From assembly GCA_015229045.1 (NCBI GenBank), contig JADGCJ010000174.1:1-6745 (forward strand): a stretch of DNA of 6,745 nt. Reading direction: 5' to 3'. Of this stretch, positions 1 through 4,636 are shown one piece after another. The translations under genes were made by a program, and so were the position numbers. Position 1 is the stretch's first letter. Every line of letters starts with the position of its first letter. The stretch is from Magnetococcales bacterium (lineage in GTDB: Bacteria > Pseudomonadota > Magnetococcia > Magnetococcales > DC0425bin3). Below the pieces are notes generated by a model, which saw only the letters and a list, made by a program, of their open reading frames with translations, did not search any database and had not been told where the DNA came from.

Positions 1-42
1 GGCGAAGCCCTGACAAAGGCTTTCATGTCCAGGCCTTTCTTG
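1..42 (-). repeat. Dispersed 3'-flank repeat, inverted copy (left edge)
   Basis: Read on the minus strand, these 42 bases match 6691-6732 on the plus strand at 41 of 42 positions; the one difference is at window position 35 (G versus A at 6698 in the sense reading). The core includes ATGAAAGCCTTTGTC followed by AGGGCTTCGCC. It begins 31 bases after the chemoreceptor stop codon and is in that gene's sense orientation. It could form hairpins in the transcript, for example AAAGGC pairing with GCCTTT, but there is no T-tract, so it is not a standard intrinsic terminator. The copy is cut by the window edge and probably continues to the left. Confidence 0.85.
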
Positions 43-73
43 AGGGGGTGCTGAACAGTTACGAGTATTTTGC

Positions 74-1954
74 TCACCTCAGGCGGAAAAAGGCGACGGT
101 CTGCTGCAACCGTTGTGCCTGTTCGGCCAACTCCGAGGCGGTGGATGACATCTCCGCCGACTCCCCGGCGTTTTGTTGAATGACCTGATCCAACTGCTGG
201 ATGGCCAGATTGACCTGTTGCGCCCCCTGGTTTTGTTCTTCCGATCCGGCGGTGATCTCTTGTACGAGTTCGGCAGTACGTTCGATATCCGGCACCAGTC
301 TCTCCAGGAGCTGACCGGCCCGCTCCGACACCGTCACTGTCGACGTAGAGAGATCCTTGATCTCCCCTGCCGCATTCTGGCTGCGTTCGGCCAGCTTGCG
401 TACTTCGGCGGCCACCACGGCGAACCCTTTGCCATGCTCTCCGGCCCGGGCTGCCTCGATGGCGGCATTGAGGGCCAGCAGATTGGTCTGCCGGGCAATG
501 TCTTCGATGATGCCGATCTTGCCGGCAATTTCGGTCATGGCCGTGACGGCCTGGGCCACGGCAACTCCCCCCTCCCGGGCATCTTTGGCGGCCTGCTGGG
601 CCATTTTGCCGGTGGTGACGGCATTGTCGGTATTGTTGGCAATGTTGGCGGTCATTTGTTCCATGGCCGCCGAGGTCTCTTCGATGCTGGCCGCCTGGGA
701 CGTCGCCCCCTCCGAAAGATGCACGGCACTCTCGCTGACCGTGCCGCTCCCCGCCACGACATCCTGGGAGACACCCTGGATGGCGCCCACAATCTCTTTC
801 AGCTTCTGAACCATGTGGAACATGGTGGCATAAATGCCCTTTTCAGTTCCGCAAGAACCTGCAAAGGTCACCGTGAGATCCCCTTCAGCCACCCGTTGCG
901 TGACGCGCATCACCTCGGCGGGTTCACAGCCGATGGTGTTCAGGATTTGCCAGGTGAAAAAAATGCCCAGTCCACAGGCCACCAGAATGCTGCTGACGAC
1001 AACCACCAGGTAAAGGGAGAAATCCAGCTTTGCCGAACGTTGCAGGTGGGTTGCCTTGGCCGTCAAATCCGCCGACAGGCGATCCTCGACCTCCTTCAGC
1101 AGGTTGATGCGGGTGGTGCTGGCGGCAAACCAGACACCGGAGTCAACCTTGACCCCACCACCAGCCGATTTGTCGAAGGCCGACTGACGCAGCGACTCCA
1201 CCTCTTCCATGGCCTTGCCGGACAACTTTTCCTTGAAGAAAACCAACTGCTCCGGTGTGGCCATGGAGCGGAAAACATGCTGATAGCTCTCCTGCTCCCC
1301 CACCAGTTTACCGAATTGGCGCAACATGCCCGGAGCGAAACGATCCGCAGCGAATGTATTGGAAAGCACGGCCCGTTCCTGTCCGGCGCGCTCCTTGGCG
1401 AGCAGCAGGTTGACATAGGCGGCGGACTGACTCGCCATCGACACATCCGCAGCCAGATTGGGCAGATCCGCCACCGACTCCAGAAACAGGGTGATCATTC
1501 CGGTATAAAAGCCGATGGCCTCCGGGCCAGGAATCGAGAGGGCATCCACTTTCTGGCGAACATTGTCCAATCCATCCAGTTTTCGTATGGCGTCGCCCAG
1601 CCGACCGGAGAACCCCCCCCCGAAGGCGGAGGCATCAAAATCTTTTACATAATCCTTGAGGAGTCCTGCGACTTTATCGGTGCCTTCCGATCGTTGCCTG
1701 GGCAGTTCCGTCTTGAATTTTTCCCCCTTGCTGCCCAAGAATCCGGCCGACATGCCACGCTCCTTCTGGGTTTCGTGGACCACCGCGCTGATGCGGACAG
1801 CCAGACCTGTCAAGGACTCCATGGCTTCCATGCGTTGGGCAAGGTGCATTTTCTCCCACACCGCCACCCCGCCGAACCAGAGCAGTCCCATCAAGGGTAA
1901 AGTGAGCATAATCAAAAATTTATTGCGCAAACGAAGAGTGTTGAGCCATTTCAT
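74..1954 (-). CDS. Methyl-accepting chemotaxis protein with NIT-type (nitrate/nitrite-sensing) periplasmic domain
   Basis: This is a transmembrane chemoreceptor that would relay a periplasmic signal to CheA/CheW and the flagellar motor. In the 626-residue product, TM1 is at about 13-33. A long helical sensor follows at about 50-300, with the NIT-family signature [18 protein letters not shown] (60-77). TM2 is at about 313-334, a HAMP-like linker with GCEPAEV and VAEGDLTV at about 335-385, and the MCP signalling domain at about 395-620. The highly conserved hairpin tip ([20 protein letters not shown], from residue 486) is intact. There is no CheR/CheB-tethering pentapeptide; the protein ends AFFRLR. 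I chose the ATG at 1954 because GGGGAG lies 6 bases upstream and [12 protein letters not shown] is a typical short cytoplasmic lead. A GTG at 2020 would add 22 residues but has no convincing ribosome site and falls in an inverted repeat. A run of nine G codes for Gly112-114. The NIT family binds nitrate or nitrite in some proteins; the ligand here is unproven. Confidence 0.96.
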   Translation of the reverse strand: MKWLNTLRLRNKFLIMLTLPLMGLLWFGGVAVWEKMHLAQRMEAMESLTGLAVRISAVVHETQKERGMSAGFLGSKGEKFKTELPRQRSEGTDKVAGLLKDYVKDFDASAFGGGFSGRLGDAIRKLDGLDNVRQKVDALSIPGPEAIGFYTGMITLFLESVADLPNLAADVSMASQSAAYVNLLLAKERAGQERAVLSNTFAADRFAPGMLRQFGKLVGEQESYQHVFRSMATPEQLVFFKEKLSGKAMEEVESLRQSAFDKSAGGGVKVDSGVWFAASTTRINLLKEVEDRLSADLTAKATHLQRSAKLDFSLYLVVVVSSILVACGLGIFFTWQILNTIGCEPAEVMRVTQRVAEGDLTVTFAGSCGTEKGIYATMFHMVQKLKEIVGAIQGVSQDVVAGSGTVSESAVHLSEGATSQAASIEETSAAMEQMTANIANNTDNAVTTGKMAQQAAKDAREGGVAVAQAVTAMTEIAGKIGIIEDIARQTNLLALNAAIEAARAGEHGKGFAVVAAEVRKLAERSQNAAGEIKDLSTSTVTVSERAGQLLERLVPDIERTAELVQEITAGSEEQNQGAQQVNLAIQQLDQVIQQNAGESAEMSSTASELAEQAQRLQQTVAFFRLR

Positions 1955-1960
1955 GGAGTT

Positions 1961-1966
1961 CTCCCC
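1961..1966 (-). promoter_or_regulatory. Ribosome binding site deciding the chemoreceptor start
   Basis: On the minus strand the sequence is GGGGAG, then AACTCC, then ATG (1954-1952), a purine-rich Shine-Dalgarno at 6-base spacing. It favours this ATG over the in-frame GTG 66 bases upstream. Confidence 0.7.
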
Positions 1967-2009
1967 GACAGTTGCAGGATTGGCAGCCCTTCTTGCGACC
2001 AGGGATTCA

Positions 2010-2040
2010 CCTGTCGACACACCCCCATGTTGTCGACAGG
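2010..2040. promoter_or_regulatory. Perfect 10-bp inverted repeat of paired TGTCGACA palindromes (candidate operator/enhancer)
   Basis: CCTGTCGACA (2010-2019) and TGTCGACAGG (2031-2040) are exact reverse complements separated by 11 bases. Each arm contains the self-complementary octamer TGTCGACA, so the element is also a direct repeat of a palindrome with centres 19 bp apart. It lies in the divergent spacer, 56 bases from the chemoreceptor start and about 165 bases upstream of the predicted sigma-54 transcription start of the gene on the right. That second distance is typical of upstream activator sites for sigma-54 enhancer-binding proteins. The alternative is an operator for the chemoreceptor or a hairpin in its leader. 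The binding protein is not identifiable from the sequence. Confidence 0.55.
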
Positions 2041-2113
2041 ACGGCCAGACAGGCCGGAAAAATCCCCGCTGCCACGGATCCTGGAAGATGGATGATCAGA
2101 GCACCCGGGGGTT

Positions 2114-2143
2114 ACAATACGGGCCATCGTACCCCTGGTTCAA
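2114..2143 (-). promoter_or_regulatory. Possible sigma-70-type promoter for the chemoreceptor gene
   Basis: On the minus strand, TTGAAC (2143-2138) and TATTGT (2119-2114) are separated by 18 bases; each matches four of six consensus positions. Transcription would start near 2107 and give a leader of about 150 bases that includes the paired palindromes. No sigma-28 (FliA) consensus was found upstream of this chemoreceptor. This is a weak match. Confidence 0.25.
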
Positions 2144-2163
2144 GGGCTGGATATTCAATAGCA

Positions 2164-2179
2164 TGGCATTATTCTTGCT
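2164..2179 (+). promoter_or_regulatory. Sigma-54 (RpoN) -24/-12 promoter
   Basis: TGGCATTATTCTTGCT has the invariant GG (2165-2166) and GC (2177-2178) exactly 10 bases apart. It matches TGGCAC-N5-TTGCW at every position except the last base of the -24 hexamer, where T is a tolerated alternative. Transcription would begin near 2190, giving a leader of about 47 bases before the ATG at 2237. Sigma-54 promoters need an ATP-dependent enhancer-binding protein; the paired palindromes at 2010-2040 are the obvious candidate site. The match is read directly; activity is inferred. Confidence 0.72.
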
Positions 2180-2223
2180 AAGACTTGCCCGATCCAATGT
2201 GAGCAATGGCCGATGATCGCAAC

Positions 2224-2228
2224 AGGAG
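2224..2228 (+). promoter_or_regulatory. Ribosome binding site deciding the start of the first TPR-glycosyltransferase
   Basis: AGGAG lies 8 bases before the ATG at 2237. The upstream in-frame ATG at 2213 is preceded only by a weak purine stretch. With the 2237 start, the N-terminus also aligns without gaps to that of the downstream paralogue. Confidence 0.75.
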
Positions 2229-2236
2229 CTTCACCC

Positions 2237-4264
2237 ATGGCGCGGCAAAAGGGACGTGAGGTTGTCAACCCAGGTTCGGAGGAGATGGCGCGCATCATCG
2301 AGGAGATACGAAAGCTGGAGGGACTTGTCAAAACGGGAGCGATCGATGAGGCGATCCGCGTAGGCGAGGCTGTTCTGGCCCGCCTGCCGGGCAACGTCGA
2401 TATGATGATCGTTCTGGCGGACATTTATTGGCAAAAATCCGCTTTCACCGAAGCGGAGGAGCTTGTTGCCCAGGCCCTGAAACTTGCGCCGGACAACTCC
2501 CGGTTGCATCTGCGCATGGGAGACATCGCCAGGTTCCGTGAGCAGATCGACACGGCGATGCAGCACTATCGGGAGGCGGCACGTCTGGATCCGGGCAACC
2601 TGGACGGACATTTTCAGTATGGCATCCTCCTGGCGCAGCGGGAGCGCTTTACCGATGCCATCGCGGCCTTGCAGCGGGTCTTGACGATCAAACCGGATAT
2701 GTTTGAGGCCCACCTGTTGCTGGCAAGCATCTTCAGCCGGGAGAGCAGGCCGATCCTGGCCAATGTTCACGCACGTCTGCACGATCACTACAACGAAACA
2801 GGTCCGCGCCAACACTCCAAGGATCGCGTCCAGGATACCTATTTCCTGGACGGGCGGCAGGCGCTGGTCGTGGCACGACAGGGCCTTCAGGTCCAACTGG
2901 GCAAGGGGATCACCGGAGAGCAGATTTGTTATCATCACGGCCCGATCGAAGAGGCCGGAGAGGCAGGTTTGCCAACCCTCGTTCACCTGCCCATGAATCG
3001 CATTCCTGCCTTTTTCTTCGACCACAGCCTGCGACCGCCGACCACTGTCGCCTTCGATCCGGCCGATCCCCAACAGGCCTCGATGGCTCTGGCCGTGGCC
3101 AAGGTTGTTGATCGGTCCATCGTCTTGCGGGCCTCGGCCATCCAGACCACGGTGGCGATGAATATTCATCGTGCCCCACTCCGGGAGTCGGGGAGGAATG
3201 GGCGTGTTTTTCTGTTCGTCAGTCGAAACAATACGGCCGGGAGGATCGAAACAGGCCATATGGCCGACGCCATGCAACGTCTCGGGTGTGATGTTCATCT
3301 CGAAACGGAAAAAAACGGCATGGAAATGTTGGATACATACCATATTCTCAAAGCGCATTATGCCTGTAACCCGCACATGACGATCAATTTCAATCATGCC
3401 AATAACGCACATCTTCACCCGGATGTTTTCAATGTGATCTGGTATCAGGAGGCAGCCAGGGAGATTCAAGGTGGAAAAACGCCCGTTTGGCGGGAACGGG
3501 ACAGGATTCTTTCAGCATCTCCCGACATCGACGTTCTGCTGAACAAATGTGGTGTGCAGGAGATTCATCGTCAGGAGCGTTGCTTTGACCTGACCTGTTT
3601 CAAGAACACGACCCCGCTTGCCCGACGTCACAAGGTGGTTTTTGTCGGCGACTCCCACCATCGGTATTTGCATTTTTTGCCTCAGGACAAGGTCAACGTC
3701 GTTGTCGATGTCCTGGGAGAGTTGTTTGAACGGGGCGTGGTCATTCCCGATGGATTGATGCAGGAGTTGGCCACCCAGGTGGGTTTGCCCTTCCCGGCCG
3801 TTCGTGAATTCATCCATCCCTATGTGGTACGCAATCATACTGTGGCCTGGTTGTGCGATCTGGTCGAGGAGCTGCATGGGGAGTTGGACATCCACGGTCG
3901 CTTCTGGGATGAACTTCCCGGGGTGGCACCTCTTTTTCGGGGTGGCCTGGCAGGCGCTGCGGAGGTGGCGGCGGTCTACAACCAGGCACGCTATGCCCTG
4001 GCACCTCATCCACGGCACATTCACACCCGAAGATTGGCTGAAATGGCTGCCTGTGGTTGTTTGCCGCTCGTCTATGACAATCGGTTGACCGCCACGCCCT
4101 CGCCTTGGGAGGACGCCATCCTGACCTTTCGCACCAGGGACGAGTTGCGGGCCTGCCTGCGTCGGGAGCCTTCAGGGGAAGCGGCCAAAATTGCCGACAC
4201 CTTCTCCTACGACGCCATGGCACGGCGCATCCTCGACTGGGTCGAACTTCGTGCAAATCTTTGA
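2237..4264 (+). CDS. TPR-repeat protein with C-terminal GT-B (CgeB/Glyco_trans_1_2-like) glycosyltransferase domain, copy 1
   Basis: This is a probably cytoplasmic glycosyltransferase with a protein-binding front end; there is no signal peptide or membrane segment. In the 675-residue product, residues 24-160 form about four TPR units (for example AIDEAIRVGEAVLARLPGN and TAMQHYREAARLDPGN). Residues 165-310 form a middle region containing RLHDHY (170-175) and DTYFLDGRQAL (190-200) that I cannot assign. From 312 on there is a GT-B-like module: a first Rossmann-type strand RVFLFVSR, then NPHMTINFN, VIWYQ (390-394), WRERD, KVVFVGDSHH (456-465), GRFWDELPGVAPLFRG, and YNQARYALAPHP leading to RLAEMAACGC (589-598). 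Glu592 matches the second Glu of the EX7E motif of retaining GT4-type enzymes; the first position is His584. A sigma-54 promoter lies upstream and a paralogue 372 bases downstream. The same TPR plus glycosyltransferase logic is known in the flagellin glycosyltransferase FlmG. The substrate is unknown. Confidence 0.92.
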   Translation: MARQKGREVVNPGSEEMARIIEEIRKLEGLVKTGAIDEAIRVGEAVLARLPGNVDMMIVLADIYWQKSAFTEAEELVAQALKLAPDNSRLHLRMGDIARFREQIDTAMQHYREAARLDPGNLDGHFQYGILLAQRERFTDAIAALQRVLTIKPDMFEAHLLLASIFSRESRPILANVHARLHDHYNETGPRQHSKDRVQDTYFLDGRQALVVARQGLQVQLGKGITGEQICYHHGPIEEAGEAGLPTLVHLPMNRIPAFFFDHSLRPPTTVAFDPADPQQASMALAVAKVVDRSIVLRASAIQTTVAMNIHRAPLRESGRNGRVFLFVSRNNTAGRIETGHMADAMQRLGCDVHLETEKNGMEMLDTYHILKAHYACNPHMTINFNHANNAHLHPDVFNVIWYQEAAREIQGGKTPVWRERDRILSASPDIDVLLNKCGVQEIHRQERCFDLTCFKNTTPLARRHKVVFVGDSHHRYLHFLPQDKVNVVVDVLGELFERGVVIPDGLMQELATQVGLPFPAVREFIHPYVVRNHTVAWLCDLVEELHGELDIHGRFWDELPGVAPLFRGGLAGAAEVAAVYNQARYALAPHPRHIHTRRLAEMAACGCLPLVYDNRLTATPSPWEDAILTFRTRDELRACLRREPSGEAAKIADTFSYDAMARRILDWVELRANL

Positions 4265-4327
4265 TAAATTGACCTGGGCACGGCGCATCCTCGATTGGGT
4301 CGATCTTCGTGTAAATCTTTGATAAAT
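4211..4327 (+). repeat. Tandem duplication of the gene's 3' end (about 58-60 bp unit)
   Basis: Bases 4219-4269 and 4277-4327 match at 48 of 51 positions at an offset of 58. If two small gaps are allowed, the similarity may extend back so that the units 4211-4270 and 4271-4327 are directly adjacent, both starting with GAC. The first unit is the true end of the coding sequence and its stop; the second lies wholly downstream of the stop. Confidence 0.85.
4277..4322 (+). pseudogene. Remnant gene tail: duplicated last codons and stop of the TPR-glycosyltransferase
   Basis: Read from 4278, this segment encodes ARRILDWVDLRVNL and a TGA stop at 4320-4322, against ARRILDWVELRANL and TGA at the end of the intact gene. 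The three base differences are one silent change (Asp GAC to GAT), Glu to Asp, and Ala to Val. It is out of frame with the real gene and has no start or ribosome site, so it cannot be expressed alone. It may be a local tandem duplication, or the last trace of a third paralogue lost by recombination. The conservative substitutions mildly favour a sequence that once evolved as a coding tail, but three changes are too few to decide. Confidence 0.6.
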
Positions 4328-4356
4328 CTACATGTTATTTTAATGTGAACCGCGTC

Positions 4357-4380
4357 CATGTCGGAACATGTCGTTTTTTT
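4357..4380 (+). terminator. Weak terminator-like hairpin with T7 tract
   Basis: CATGT (4357-4361) pairs with ACATG (4366-4370) around a CGGA loop and is followed by TCG and seven T (4374-4380). An alternative longer-range pairing of ACATGTT (4330-4336) with AACATGT (4365-4371) uses the same right arm. Position and T-tract suit termination after the first TPR-glycosyltransferase, but the stem is short and AT-rich for an intrinsic terminator. Confidence 0.3.
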
Positions 4381-4398
4381 GTGCTCGAGAAAAATATT

Positions 4399-4437
4399 GA
4401 TATGAAAGATTTTATCGGGGCTTCGCCCCAAACCCCA
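4399..4437 (+). repeat. Dispersed 3'-flank repeat, central copy
   Basis: These 39 bases align without gaps to 6704-6742, with six differences. The shared frame is ATGAAAG, two variable bases, TTT, then TC, GGGCTTCGCCCC and AACCCCA. It is in the sense orientation of the upstream gene, 134 bases after that gene's stop and 76 bases after the duplicated stop. Its 3' half is the first unit of the 23-bp tandem array. Confidence 0.75.
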
Positions 4438-4508
4438 TTGGGGCTTCGCCCCAAACCCCATTGGGGCTTCGCCCCAAACCCCATTGGGGCTTCGCCCCAA
4501 ACCCCACC
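4417..4508 (+). repeat. Four-copy 23-bp GC-rich tandem array
   Basis: Units start at 4417, 4440, 4463 and 4486. Each is GGGGCTTCGCCCC followed by AAACCCCATT; the first three are identical and the last ends ACC in place of ATT. Each unit can fold as GGGGC-TTC-GCCCC, and each junction as CCCC-ATT-GGGG, so competing hairpins form along the array. Twenty-three bases is not a multiple of three, so open frames across it cycle through all phases and are not coding. The array has no spacers and is not a CRISPR. Identical units suggest recent slippage expansion of an element present once at the right edge of the window. Confidence 0.93.
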
Positions 4509-4537
4509 AGGAGGAAGGGCACAGCCCTTCCTCCTGG
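4507..4537. repeat. Perfect 14-bp stem-loop closing the repeat array
   Basis: CCAGGAGGAAGGGC (4507-4520) pairs perfectly with GCCCTTCCTCCTGG (4524-4537) across the loop ACA. It directly adjoins the last tandem unit. No T-tract follows on either strand, so it is not a standard intrinsic terminator. It may block RNA decay or act as part of the dispersed repeat. Note that the left arm contains GGAGG, but no start codon follows at usable spacing. Confidence 0.8.
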
Positions 4538-4569
4538 ACCTCCATCCCAGTCTTTCAATCATAAAAAAC

Positions 4570-4589
4570 TACGCATCTGTCGCTGCGTA
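4570..4589. repeat. Small stem-loop in the leader of the second TPR-glycosyltransferase gene
   Basis: TACGCA (4570-4575) and TGCGTA (4584-4589) are perfect 6-bp arms around an 8-base loop, 47 bases before the start codon. Two CGGTCA hexamers (4597-4602 and 4611-4616) follow. These could be an operator or a leader structure. No convincing -35/-10 or sigma-54 site was found in 4538-4636, so how this gene is transcribed is unclear. Confidence 0.3.
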
Positions 4590-4636
4590 CCTTTCACGGT
4601 CAAACAAGTCCGGTCACACGGAAGGGAATGAAAACC

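Noticed and set aside
173..1900. Long 575-codon plus-strand open frame opposite the chemoreceptor
   Set aside because: It is an antisense shadow of a strongly conserved MCP gene. Its product has no recognisable domain and is rich in His/Gly/Arg runs typical of antisense frames.
2018..2020. GTG as start of a longer 648-residue chemoreceptor
   Set aside because: The extra 22 residues precede an otherwise ideal MKW start with a good ribosome site, and the GTG lies within the inverted repeat.
2213..2215. ATG as start of the first glycosyltransferase
   Set aside because: It has no proper Shine-Dalgarno, while the ATG at 2237 has AGGAG at 8 bases and aligns with the paralogue's N-terminus.
2231..3469. 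412-codon minus-strand open frame opposite the first glycosyltransferase
   Set aside because: It is a shadow frame. The plus-strand product has clear TPR and glycosyltransferase motifs and a good ribosome site, and a paralogue confirms that strand.
4319..4344. TTGATA with TTTAAT as a sigma-70 promoter for the second glycosyltransferase
   Set aside because: The spacer is only 14 bases, and the segment lies upstream of a T7 hairpin and the repeat array.
4379..4406. TTGTGC-N16-TATGAA as a promoter
   Set aside because: The -35 matches only three of six positions, and TATGAA is part of the dispersed repeat, which occurs 3' of the other genes where no gene start follows in view.
4417..4508. Possible CRISPR array
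   Set aside because: The units are contiguous 23-bp repeats with no unique spacers, and no cas genes are present.
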